Shown here piece after piece: positions 6,614 to 14,219 of a DNA stretch of 15,270 nt. Source of the stretch: Eubacterium sp. (GTDB lineage: Bacteria; Bacillota; Clostridia; Lachnospirales; Lachnospiraceae); contig JAILSA010000121.1 in NCBI GenBank assembly GCA_024697885.1, positions 1 through 15,270 of the forward strand. The letters run 5' to 3'. Below the pieces are notes generated by a model. That model worked only from the letters and a program-made list of their open reading frames with translations. It did no database searches and had not been told where the DNA came from. Position 1 is the stretch's first letter; every line of letters begins with the position of its first letter. Position numbers and translations under genes: made by a program.

Positions 6614-7327
6614 ATGGAAAAGAAAAAAATCCTAATCGTCGATGACGACCAAAACATTGCAAATCTCATTTCCTTATATTTAACTAAGGAATGTTTCGAC
6701 TGCCAGACAGCAGAAAACGGAGAGGAGGCTCTGAAGCTCCACGATACCTTCGAGCCGGACCTGGTTCTCCTAGACATTATGCTGCCGGGCATTGACGGCT
6801 ATGATGTCTGCCGGGAAATCCGCAAGAACCATTCCACACCAATTATAATGCTATCCGCCAAGGGAGAAGTCTTTGACAAGGTGCTGGGCCTGGAGCTAGG
6901 AGCCGACGACTACATTATCAAGCCTTTTGACTCCAAGGAAATGGTGGCCAGAGTAAAGGCAGTTTTGCGCCGCTACCAGACAGCCCCTGCCCCTGCTCCA
7001 GCAGAGGACAAGACGGCAGGTCAGGGAAGAGAATCCATCTCCTACCAGGACCTGACCATCAGCCTGTCCAACTACTCCGTCATCTACATGGGCAATTCTG
7101 TAGAGATGCCACCCAAGGAGCTGGAACTTTTGTACTTTTTGGCCTCCCACCCAAACCAGGTATTTACCAGAGAGCAGCTTTTAGACCGACTCTGGGGCTA
7201 TGAGTACGTGGGAGAGACCCGAACCATTGATGTTCACATCAAACGCCTCAGGGAAAAAATCCAGGATCATGAACAATGGGCCCTGACCACCGTCTGGGGC
7301 ATCGGCTACAAGTTCGAGACAAAATAA
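6614..7327 (+). CDS. OmpR/PhoB-family response regulator
   Basis: Transcription factor of a two-component system, 237 residues. The receiver domain (about 4-118) carries the acidic pair Asp10/Asp11, the phosphoacceptor Asp54 in LLDIMLPG, the switch Ser81 and Lys103 (IIKPFD), so phosphorylation should work. An Ala/Pro-rich linker (122-138, TAPAPAPA) leads to a winged-helix DNA-binding domain (about 142-235), with MPPKELELLYFL at its start and RTIDVHIKRLREKI in the recognition helix. GAGGG lies six bases before the ATG. It begins 15 nt after mutS2 with no terminator between, and its kinase partner follows directly. The regulated genes cannot be inferred. Confidence 0.93.
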   Translation: MEKKKILIVDDDQNIANLISLYLTKECFDCQTAENGEEALKLHDTFEPDLVLLDIMLPGIDGYDVCREIRKNHSTPIIMLSAKGEVFDKVLGLELGADDYIIKPFDSKEMVARVKAVLRRYQTAPAPAPAEDKTAGQGRESISYQDLTISLSNYSVIYMGNSVEMPPKELELLYFLASHPNQVFTREQLLDRLWGYEYVGETRTIDVHIKRLREKIQDHEQWALTTVWGIGYKFETK

Positions 7328-7336
7328 GAGGTGCCT

Positions 7337-8773
7337 ATGAACAAGAAAAAGAAAAGAAAATTCATAACCTTTAAGACCACTCTGGGCCAGAAGCTCACCA
7401 TGTTCTACATGATTATAGCCGTGATTTCCTTTTTTTTCATGCAGTTCAGGGGCTTTGACTACGTTTACGAAAACACCCACAGGGAGGTTCAAAAGACCCT
7501 GTCTTCCACCTCCTCGGTTTTGGTCAACTCCCATTTTGCCTCCAGGTCCTACAGCAAGTCCAACCTCATGAACATGACCCTCCACCTGCAGATTTGTGCC
7601 GAGACCGCCAACTGCCGCATCATCGTCATGTACGATGACGGGGAAATTCTTCAGGACACTTCAGACATAAATTTTAAGGGAGCCCTGTGTCCCGGGAACT
7701 TAGATTTTCTCTGCTCCCGCACCCTATCCGACTTCACTATGAACGGCTACCTAGACTCCCCTAGCCTCTGCGTGATTCAGCGTGTGGCCAAGGAGTCCTA
7801 CAGCAACGGCTACCTGATTTTTTCCGTGCCAAACGCCAAAATCAAGGAGAAGGCCAACGACTCCTTCAACACCCTTATGATGACCTACTACCTCATTATG
7901 ATGGTTTTGGCCCTGGTATTTATGGGCATCTATGTCTTTCTCTTTTTGCCTCTGCGAAAGCTGCGAATGGGAGTCAAAGATTTTTCCATTGCCAAGGAAA
8001 ACAAACCCATTATCATCCGGTCCAATGACGAGTACGGAGAGTTGGCGGACACCCTTAATATCATAGGTCGGGAGCTGAGTAAGTTCGACGAGTACCAGAG
8101 AAAATTCATCTCCAATATCTCCCACGACTTCCGGTCACCACTGACCTCCATCCGAGGCTATGTTCAGGCCATGGCTGACGGGGTGATACCAGAGGACCAG
8201 ATGGAAAAATACCTGGAGATTATTCTCTTTGAGACAGACCGTCTGACCAAGCTCACCACCAATCTTTTGGACCTGAACAACTACGACAAGGACAATATTT
8301 TCCTGGATCAAAGCGATTTTGACATCCATGATTATATTAAAAAAACCGCCGGTGCCCTAGAGGGAACAGCGGAAAAGAAAAAAATTCATTTTCACCTGAC
8401 CTTTCAGGAGGACACTCCCCTCATGGTTCACGGAGATGCCCCAAAGGTCCAGCAGGTCCTCCACAACCTGATGGACAATGCCATTAAGTTCAGTTCAGAA
8501 GACTCTACCATACAGGTATCTACCCGGTCCAAGGGCGACAAGGTTTTTATCTCCGTCAAGGACACTGGAATTGGAATCCCTAAGGAAGACCAGGATAAGA
8601 TTTTTGAACGCTTTTACAAGACCGACCTCTCCCGAGGAAAAGACAAGCTGGGAACTGGCCTGGGTCTTGCTATTTGCAAGGAAATCATCGATGCCCACAA
8701 ACAGACTTTGGGTGTGATTTCCACCGAGGGGGTAGGGTCTGAATTCATCTTCACCCTGGCCCGCGTCAAGTAA
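7337..8773 (+). CDS. Membrane sensor histidine kinase with Cys-rich external domain
   Basis: Partner of the response regulator 9 nt upstream, 478 residues. I start at ATG 7337 because GAGG lies 5 nt before it; the in-frame GTG at 7331 would overlap that site. A basic N-terminus is followed by a first membrane helix (about 20-36), an external domain of about 145 residues, a second helix (about 181-205) and a HAMP-like linker ending near 250. The dimerisation domain has His263 in the H-box SHDFRSP. The ATPase domain shows the N box with Asn381 (NLMDNAIKF), DTGIGIP (409-415), FERFYK and GTGLGLA (439-445). All catalytic residues are present. The external domain has five cysteines (87, 93, 118, 126, 145) and no recognised sensor fold. 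A bidirectional terminator follows. Confidence 0.93.
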   Translation: MNKKKKRKFITFKTTLGQKLTMFYMIIAVISFFFMQFRGFDYVYENTHREVQKTLSSTSSVLVNSHFASRSYSKSNLMNMTLHLQICAETANCRIIVMYDDGEILQDTSDINFKGALCPGNLDFLCSRTLSDFTMNGYLDSPSLCVIQRVAKESYSNGYLIFSVPNAKIKEKANDSFNTLMMTYYLIMMVLALVFMGIYVFLFLPLRKLRMGVKDFSIAKENKPIIIRSNDEYGELADTLNIIGRELSKFDEYQRKFISNISHDFRSPLTSIRGYVQAMADGVIPEDQMEKYLEIILFETDRLTKLTTNLLDLNNYDKDNIFLDQSDFDIHDYIKKTAGALEGTAEKKKIHFHLTFQEDTPLMVHGDAPKVQQVLHNLMDNAIKFSSEDSTIQVSTRSKGDKVFISVKDTGIGIPKEDQDKIFERFYKTDLSRGKDKLGTGLGLAICKEIIDAHKQTLGVISTEGVGSEFIFTLARVK

Positions 8774-8783
8774 ATAACTGTAC

Positions 8784-8811
8784 AAAAAAAGGACCCCAGG
8801 GTCCTTTTTTT
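8784..8811. terminator. Bidirectional intrinsic terminator
   Basis: A7-GGACCC-CA-GGGTCC-T7 is a near-perfect palindrome between the converging kinase gene and trmL. The T-run serves the plus strand and the A-run gives the U-tract for the minus strand. The trmL stop codon (8810-8812) overlaps its right edge. Confidence 0.9.
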
Positions 8812-9316
8812 ACTTCTCACCACTCAACCAGTGGCTGTGGTGCAAATGTCCAATTTTGTTTAATTCCTTGAAGCCATTTTGCTTCAGGGCTTCGTAGAGT
8901 ACAATGGCAACTGAGTTGCTCAAATTCAGAGATCGGATTTCCCCAAACATGGGAATTCGAATGGTCGTATCCTCATTATCCACCAAAATCTCCTCTGGAA
9001 TACCCGCGCTTTCCTTGCCAAACATAATATAGCAATCCTCCTCAAAGGAGACGTCGCTGTAAACATGATGGGCCTTGGTGGTTGCCATATAAATCTTGGC
9101 TCCTGGATTTTTCGCTAAAAAATCGGGATAGCTTTCATAAATCTGATAATCAAGCTTATCCCAATAATCCAGTCCTGCTCTCTTAACCTGTTTTTCATTG
9201 ATCTGAAAGCCCATGGGCTCAATCAAGTGTAACTTAGCTCCCGCCGCCACACAGGTTCTTCCAATGTTTCCTGTGTTAGCCGGAATCTCTGGCTCTAGCA
9301 AAACAATATTTAACAC
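8810..9316 (-). CDS. trmL: tRNA (cytidine(34)-2'-O)-methyltransferase, SPOUT family
   Basis: Knotted SPOUT methyltransferase that 2'-O-methylates the wobble base 34, known for tRNA-Leu in E. coli; substrates here are inferred. At 168 residues it is the minimal TrmL form without extensions. Family motifs are EPEIPANTGNIGRT (8-21, with Arg20), FGKESAGIPEE (99-109) and the C-terminal knot IRIPMFGEIRSLNLSNS (119-135). The start is GTG at 9314-9316, with AGGAGG eight bases upstream inside the end of the preceding gene; the two genes are separated by 3 nt, so translation is closely linked. It is the last gene of the unit and ends in the bidirectional terminator. Confidence 0.93.
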   Translation of the reverse strand: MLNIVLLEPEIPANTGNIGRTCVAAGAKLHLIEPMGFQINEKQVKRAGLDYWDKLDYQIYESYPDFLAKNPGAKIYMATTKAHHVYSDVSFEEDCYIMFGKESAGIPEEILVDNEDTTIRIPMFGEIRSLNLSNSVAIVLYEALKQNGFKELNKIGHLHHSHWLSGEK

Positions 9317-9319
9317 GTC

Positions 9320-9790
9320 TTAGTCCTCCTGACGCAATGCAATATACAATTCCAAATTGCCACCTGGAAATGACAATGGCACACAGAGATTCTTGCTAAA
9401 ACTGTTCTTAAAACTCATCTCTCCGTGTGAAAGTGATGGTGGCGTAATATCAATTCCGATGCCGTTAGCAGAGAATACGGTAGCGGCATTACCCATGATC
9501 ATGTTACCCAACTCACTCAGCGCACTAGCTGCAAAATCGTCTATTTCCTTTATCTCCATCATGCACATCTTAGATGCTACGGCACAGGCATTCTCACCGT
9601 TCATTGCGATCAAAACCTGTCCTCTCATCTCACCTGTAACTCCGATGATGATAACCCATGCGTCCGGTCCAAACGATGCTTCTTTTACTCCAGGTTTTTG
9701 AATTGTAACTTCTACAAAGCACATATCCTGTAGCACTTTTTTTGCTGCCATCAAAAAAGGATTTACGTGCTCAGCACTAATTGCTGCCAT
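9320..9790 (-). CDS. CheX-like protein (CheC/CheX phosphatase fold)
   Basis: 156 residues resembling CheX, the dimeric phosphatase that dephosphorylates CheY-P. The characteristic helix motif is present: SELGNMIMGNA (92-102), with Glu93 and Asn96 in ExxN spacing, and the repeated Gly-Asn turn. The N-terminus (MAAISAEHVNPFLMAAKKVL) and the glycine-bounded strand GVTGEMRGQVLIAM also fit CheX. No chemotaxis or flagellar gene is nearby, so the target may be another receiver protein, or the domain may be used outside chemotaxis. GGGGG lies 7 nt upstream of the ATG. It sits 42 nt after the aminotransferase and 3 nt before trmL in the same direction. Fold confident, role not. Confidence 0.8.
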   Translation of the reverse strand: MAAISAEHVNPFLMAAKKVLQDMCFVEVTIQKPGVKEASFGPDAWVIIIGVTGEMRGQVLIAMNGENACAVASKMCMMEIKEIDDFAASALSELGNMIMGNAATVFSANGIGIDITPPSLSHGEMSFKNSFSKNLCVPLSFPGGNLELYIALRQED

Positions 9791-9832
9791 ACCTCTTCCC
9801 CCTTACATCGTTATAGAATAATAATATCATAT

Positions 9833-10990
9833 TTAGGTCAAAGTGTCTATGAATTTCTCTATCTTATCAAGGGCTTTCTTCAAGCTATCAATGGAGTATG
9901 CGTAGGAGATTCGCAGGAATCCCTCGCCGCAATCTCCAAAGGCAGTACCGGGTACAACGGCCACTTTTTCCTCCTCTAAGAGGCGGGTGGCAAACTCTTC
10001 TGAGGTCATGCCAAAACGCTTAATATTAGGGAAAACATAGAAGGCTCCCTTTGGCTCAAAGCATGGCATTCCCATATCATTTAACCTCTTCACCAGGAAT
10101 CGGCGGCGCTCGTCGTAGCTCTGTCTCATGCGAGCCACATCTGCATCACCGTGGCGAACTGCCTCCACTGCCGCATACTGGCTGGTGGTTGGCGCGCACA
10201 TAATAACAAACTGGTGAATCTTTAACATCTGCTTCATAATCACATCCGGACCCACTGCATAACCCAGTCTCCATCCGGTCATGGCATAGGACTTGGAAAA
10301 ACCATTGATTACCACAGTTCTCTCCCTCATGCCTGGAAGGCTGGCGATGGACACATGGTCTCCATCATAGCTGAGCTCAGAATAGATTTCATCAGAAATG
10401 ACGAAAAGATCCTTTTCAATCACAACCTGCGCAATTTCCTCCAAATCCTGGCGAGACATAATAGCTCCCGTAGGATTGTTTGGAAATGGCAAAATCAAAA
10501 CCTTGGTCTTGTCGGTAATGGCAGACAAAAGTTTTTCCCTGGTCAACTTAAACTGGTCCTTTTCTTCCAGAGGCAGGCGGACAGGTACTGCGCCGATTAA
10601 CTGGACGCATGGCAGGTAGGAAACATAGCATGGCTCCGGAATAATAACCTCATCTCCCGGGTCCACCATGGCACGAAGGCCGATATCAATGGCCTCACTT
10701 CCACCTACGGTTATGACCACATTCTCCGCCTCATAGGACAGGTCAAATCTTCTTCTCAGATATTTGCAAATCTCCTGGCGAAGCTCCATCAAACCGGAGT
10801 TGCTGGTGTAGAAGGTCCTTCCCTTCTCCAGGGAGTAGATACCCTCCTCGCGAATGTGCCATGGAGTATCAAAATCCGGCTCACCAACGCCCAGGGAAAT
10901 AACATTTTCCATGGTGGCTGCCACGTCGAAAAAGCGGCGGATGCCGGATGGCTGAATTTCTGTAATTACTTTGGATAATGGATTTCTCAT
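9833..10990 (-). CDS. Class I/II PLP-dependent aminotransferase
   Basis: Fold-type I aminotransferase of the aspartate/alanine (AspC/PatA-like) group, 385 residues. Visible active-site residues are Asn172 in PFPNNPTGAI, Asp200 and Tyr203 in ISDEIYSEL, the PLP-binding Lys233 in NGFSKSYAMTGWR, Arg241, and the substrate-carboxylate Arg360 in GFLRISYAYS. The N-terminal pattern SLGVGEPDFDTP (32-43) is typical of the subgroup. The amino donor cannot be fixed from sequence. Its ATG overlaps the stop of the Lrp/AsnC gene as ATGA, a common pairing in which the regulator probably senses a related amino acid and controls the enzyme. Confidence 0.93.
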   Translation of the reverse strand: MRNPLSKVITEIQPSGIRRFFDVAATMENVISLGVGEPDFDTPWHIREEGIYSLEKGRTFYTSNSGLMELRQEICKYLRRRFDLSYEAENVVITVGGSEAIDIGLRAMVDPGDEVIIPEPCYVSYLPCVQLIGAVPVRLPLEEKDQFKLTREKLLSAITDKTKVLILPFPNNPTGAIMSRQDLEEIAQVVIEKDLFVISDEIYSELSYDGDHVSIASLPGMRERTVVINGFSKSYAMTGWRLGYAVGPDVIMKQMLKIHQFVIMCAPTTSQYAAVEAVRHGDADVARMRQSYDERRRFLVKRLNDMGMPCFEPKGAFYVFPNIKRFGMTSEEFATRLLEEEKVAVVPGTAFGDCGEGFLRISYAYSIDSLKKALDKIEKFIDTLT

Positions 10991-11472
10991 GGAGTGATCA
11001 ACTGCCTTTCATCTTCGGATTCTCCCTCTACGAGAGAAAGTCCGTAGTCCTTATATTTTTTCAAAACAAAGTGGGTAGAGGTACTTACCACTGACTCTAG
11101 GGGTGAGAGCTTGGTGGCCACAAAGAGGGCGACCTCCTTCATGCTCTTGCCGTCAATAATCACGGTAAAATCAAAACCTCCACTCATGAGATACAAGCTC
11201 TCTACCTCTTCGTACTGGTAGATACGCTCCGCCACCTTGTCGAAGCCGCGGCCTCGCTCCGGTGACACCTTGACCTCAATCAGGGCAGTCACATGCTCAA
11301 AATCTGTATTGTCCCAATTAATCAGAGTTGGATACCCGCAAATAATTCCGTCGGACTCCATCTCCGCCAGTGTCTTTTGTATATTTTCCTCTGTGGTATC
11401 CAGCATAACCGCCAGATCCTTGGTCTCTAACTTGCTATTCTTGGCCAAAAGCTGCAGTAATCTTTCTTTCAT
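10987..11472 (-). CDS. Lrp/AsnC-family transcriptional regulator
   Basis: 161 residues with an N-terminal winged helix-turn-helix (about 1-50; KLETKDLAVMLDTTEENIQKTL) and a C-terminal RAM/AsnC ligand-binding domain (about 60-140; VTALIEVKVSPERGRGFDKV and MSGGFDFTVII). Such proteins form octamers or dimers and respond to amino acids. AAGGAGG is 9 nt upstream of the ATG, an optimal site. It is the first gene of the unit that continues with the aminotransferase. It probably regulates this operon, perhaps itself, but no operator was identified with confidence. Confidence 0.92.
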   Translation of the reverse strand: MKERLLQLLAKNSKLETKDLAVMLDTTEENIQKTLAEMESDGIICGYPTLINWDNTDFEHVTALIEVKVSPERGRGFDKVAERIYQYEEVESLYLMSGGFDFTVIIDGKSMKEVALFVATKLSPLESVVSTSTHFVLKKYKDYGLSLVEGESEDERQLITP

Positions 11473-11510
11473 ATATGTCTACCTCCTTCATGGCTTGTCA
11501 CATATCTTAT

Positions 11511-11539
11511 ATCATACACAAAATATCCTGTTTTTTCAA
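11511..11539 (-). promoter_or_regulatory. Promoter of the Lrp-aminotransferase-cheX-trmL unit
   Basis: On the minus strand, TTGAAA (11534-11539) and TATGAT (11511-11516) are spaced by 17 bp, close to consensus. The -35 box overlaps the TGA stop of the upstream AIR-synthase-like gene, so this unit can be transcribed on its own or by read-through. The leader is about 30 nt. Confidence 0.7.
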
Positions 11540-12516
11540 GGAAGCTTGTAGATTTCATCCGTCTTGGGCGGCTCCAAAAATCTCACTTCCTCACCATTTC
11601 TCACGGTCCGGTCATTGCCCTCTGTGGCATGACCGATCACCGCGGCATGGATTCCTTCCCGCTCCAGGGCCTCTACCAACTGGCTTCCGTGGTCTGTTCC
11701 AATTAACATGGCTCCGCTGGAAATCAGGAGATAGGGGTTGAGATCGTAGACCTCGCAGACCTCAATGGTCTCCTGGCGAATTGGAATTTTTTTCAAATCT
11801 ATATCCAGGCCCACACCGGAGGCGGAGGCCATCTCCCAGAGGGCTCCAAAAATTCCTCCCTCCGTCACATCGTGCATGGCGGTAACTCCCACCTCCATGG
11901 CGACTTTTGCGTCCTTTACCACACTGAGATACTGGTCAAAGGCCATGGCCTTTTCCACAATCTCCTCTGGCAGGGATTTTTTTAATTCTTCCTGGCGGGT
12001 TCTGGCTATGATGGAAGTTCCCTCAAGGCCAATCCACTTGGTCACCACCAGGTCCTGGCCCGCCTTGAGACCAGAGGTCTGAATCATCTTTTCTTTGCTG
12101 ATTTTTCCCACGCCGGTAACGGATACCAGAGTTTGATTTACAGCGGCGGAAACCTCGGTGTGGCCGCCCAAAATCTCTACATTATAGGCCGATGTGGCCT
12201 CTGCCAGGGCGTCCATAATTTCCTTTAGCTCCTCTTCCTCTGACTCCGGTGGAAAAATAATAGTCACCAGCATTCCCACCAGTTCCGCTCCTGAGGAGGC
12301 GATGTCGTTGGCTGTCACATGAAAGGCCAGCTTTCCAATGTTGTCCGCCGTGCCCGTAATGGGATCTGTGGACATAACAATAAGGTCCCCTCCGGAATCC
12401 AGGACACTGCAGTCCTCGCCGATTCCAGAGTGAACCAAAACTTCTGGTCTTTTTACCCTTAATTTTTTATAGACAGAGCGTTTCATCACGCTCTCTGGTA
12501 ATTTTCCTATTTTCAT
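11536..12516 (-). CDS. AIR-synthase (PurM/HypE-like) family protein
   Basis: 326 residues with the PurM/HypE/ThiL-type ATP-binding fold. Motifs are GIGEDCSVLD (31-40), STDPITG (49-55), NDIASSGAE (70-78), LGGHTEV (116-122), HDVTEGGIFGALWE (215-228) and LLISSGAML (263-271). It is often labelled hydrogenase maturation factor HypE. However, the C-terminus ends EIYKLP and lacks the terminal cysteine that HypE carbamoylates, and no hyp genes are present, so that role is unlikely. The substrate is unknown. GGAG is 7 nt upstream of the ATG, and the gene lies 27 nt after the VanW-domain gene, probably co-transcribed. Confidence 0.88.
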   Translation of the reverse strand: MKIGKLPESVMKRSVYKKLRVKRPEVLVHSGIGEDCSVLDSGGDLIVMSTDPITGTADNIGKLAFHVTANDIASSGAELVGMLVTIIFPPESEEEELKEIMDALAEATSAYNVEILGGHTEVSAAVNQTLVSVTGVGKISKEKMIQTSGLKAGQDLVVTKWIGLEGTSIIARTRQEELKKSLPEEIVEKAMAFDQYLSVVKDAKVAMEVGVTAMHDVTEGGIFGALWEMASASGVGLDIDLKKIPIRQETIEVCEVYDLNPYLLISSGAMLIGTDHGSQLVEALEREGIHAAVIGHATEGNDRTVRNGEEVRFLEPPKTDEIYKLP

Positions 12517-12543
12517 TGTCTTTCTCCGTTTCCCAGATGGATC

Positions 12544-14046
12544 CTAGTTGGTCTCTGTGGTCTGACTCTCCTCCGCCTCTGGCGCGGCAGTAGGTGCTGC
12601 CGTGGCGGCAGGAGCCTGGGTGGCCTTTGGAGCAGAAGTAGGCTTGGCTGTAGTCTTCGCCTCTTCCGTCGCCTTTGGTGTGGCTGTGGCCTTGGCAGCT
12701 CCCTTGGTCACATAGCGCGGCTCCGCCTTGTAGGTGCTGGCATTGACCTGGGTCTTTTTGGTCTTTCCATTCTGGGTCACGATTTTCCAAAGAACTGCCT
12801 TGTAGCCGGTGTGGGCCTCCTGGGTCACCACAAAGTAGGACTCTGGCTGAGTCTTGTCATAGGTCACCTTGTCCTTGCCCGGCTGAATGGTCTCTAGGGT
12901 CTCGGACTGGAACGTCACAGTGCGGTCAGAAGACCTGGTCTCCTCGCCGTAAATGTTAAAATACACATTTCCACTGTAGGTTCCCGCCTGAATATAAATT
13001 GGTACATCTGTATTATTTTTGAACTTAAGGTCCTTGTAATCCCCGGCAATGGCCGCGTCCCTTGAAGGCTCCACATAGGTAACCATCATGGAGTGAGGAT
13101 TTCTCTGGACGATTTCTAACTCCGCCTCTAAAAGGGCATTGTAGAGGGTAGAAGATACCTGGCAAACACCGCCACCGATGGACTCTACCACCTGGCCGTT
13201 GTTGTAGGATGGGGCCGCGTAGTAACCATTTTCCTCGGTCATAGGGGAAATGGCGTCGTGGACGGAAAAGGTCTTGCCCGGATAAACTACCGTTCCATTA
13301 ATAAGAGAGGCCGCATTGGACACATTCTTAGATCGACTAATATTGCCTGCATTGAAGCTGGTAGTATAGTCTCCTAGTTTGTCCTTACAGCGCTGGGCCA
13401 GTTCCTTAGTTACTGTTGGCTCAGACACCTCTACCTTGGCAGTCACCTGGACTATGGACTGGTCCTCCTGGTCCTTCAGGGCCTTTTTTATATCCTGGGT
13501 AGTCTGGTCCACATCAATTTGGACCCCTTGCTTGGCATCTGTGTAAACCAGCTTTCCGTTTTTCATCTTGATTTTGGAATTTTTGGCCTTGGTGCACTTG
13601 CTACCACACTTTTTCTTAACAAACTTGCTCAAACTGTCTTCGGAATAGGTAAATTCCAGATCAAAGTTCTGGCCTTCCCTCTCCACTCTCTTGAGTTCCG
13701 AATAATTGGACAGGGCAGATTCTGTCTTTCCCACACTCATGGCCTGGTCAATAGCCGGGCCCGTCACACAGGCATAGCCTATTTCTGCCATAGTGGTGGA
13801 AACCTTGTCTCCGTTGACATCTACCTCCAGAGTCCTGGCTGACAGCTTGTCCATCAATTGACCGATGGCCTCCTGTGCCTGCCCCCTAGTCATGCCGCTG
13901 ACATCCACATTTTCAATTGAGACGCCCTGAGTAATCTTGTCATCATCCGGTTTTACCATTTTATAGGCCACCATCATATAGATTATGATGGCAAAAAACA
14001 TGATGATTAGGACAAGTATAGCGCGTCCAAACTTAGGTTTTCTCAT
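12544..14046 (-). CDS. VanW-domain, membrane-anchored cell-wall protein
   Basis: I start at the ATG 14044-14046, which has GGAG 5 nt upstream and gives 500 residues; the longer TTG frame from 14085 lacks a ribosome binding site. A basic N-terminus and one membrane helix (about 6-25) place the rest outside the cell. Next come one or two peptidoglycan-binding-type modules (about 45-210, containing CGSKC). The VanW domain (about 227-360) has SFNAGNISRSKNV, YPGKTFSVHDAI and GGGVCQVSSTLYNALLEAELE. A G5-like stretch (372-447) and a low-complexity Ala/Thr/Pro tail (450-500) follow. VanW proteins accompany some vancomycin-resistance clusters, but this form is common in Clostridia and does not itself indicate resistance. 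Confidence 0.9.
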   Translation of the reverse strand: MRKPKFGRAILVLIIMFFAIIIYMMVAYKMVKPDDDKITQGVSIENVDVSGMTRGQAQEAIGQLMDKLSARTLEVDVNGDKVSTTMAEIGYACVTGPAIDQAMSVGKTESALSNYSELKRVEREGQNFDLEFTYSEDSLSKFVKKKCGSKCTKAKNSKIKMKNGKLVYTDAKQGVQIDVDQTTQDIKKALKDQEDQSIVQVTAKVEVSEPTVTKELAQRCKDKLGDYTTSFNAGNISRSKNVSNAASLINGTVVYPGKTFSVHDAISPMTEENGYYAAPSYNNGQVVESIGGGVCQVSSTLYNALLEAELEIVQRNPHSMMVTYVEPSRDAAIAGDYKDLKFKNNTDVPIYIQAGTYSGNVYFNIYGEETRSSDRTVTFQSETLETIQPGKDKVTYDKTQPESYFVVTQEAHTGYKAVLWKIVTQNGKTKKTQVNASTYKAEPRYVTKGAAKATATPKATEEAKTTAKPTSAPKATQAPAATAAPTAAPEAEESQTTETN

Positions 14047-14091
14047 ATATTCTCCGTTCTTCCCATTACTTGCACAAAAAGTCAAGCTGTA

Positions 14092-14187
14092 TTACAATAG
14101 GCTTGGTAACAAACTCGCTACCATAGCAATAATAAGAATTGCACAGATAATCGCTGCAATTTTGCGCTGATTTTTACGATTAAACAT
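14092..14187 (-). CDS. 31-residue single-helix membrane peptide
   Basis: A short gene opens with ATG 14185-14187 and closes at TAA 14092-14094. The product has a basic head (MFNRKNQRKIAA) followed by one strongly hydrophobic helix (IICAILIIAMVASLLPSLL). A GGGGGG run lies 6 nt before the ATG, which is a strong translation signal for such a small frame. It is 45 nt upstream of the VanW-domain gene on the same strand, so it probably shares its message. The Pro near the end of the helix and the Asn/Lys/Arg-rich start fit a small membrane-inserted protein with its N-terminus in the cytoplasm. I believe similar peptides occur before VanW genes in other Clostridia, but that is recollection, not evidence. 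Confidence 0.6.
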   Translation of the reverse strand: MFNRKNQRKIAAIICAILIIAMVASLLPSLL

Positions 14188-14219
14188 GGGTGACCCCCCT
14201 TTCGAATTGGAGTATTTTT

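Noticed and set aside
12467..12790. Minus-strand 107-codon frame between the VanW and AIR-synthase genes
   Set aside because: It overlaps the low-complexity tail of the VanW-domain gene in another frame and has no ribosome binding site or recognisable features.
12544..14046. Vancomycin-resistance locus because of the VanW domain
   Set aside because: No vanH/A/X-type ligase or dipeptidase genes and no VanRS link; VanW-domain proteins of this layout are common wall proteins in Clostridia.
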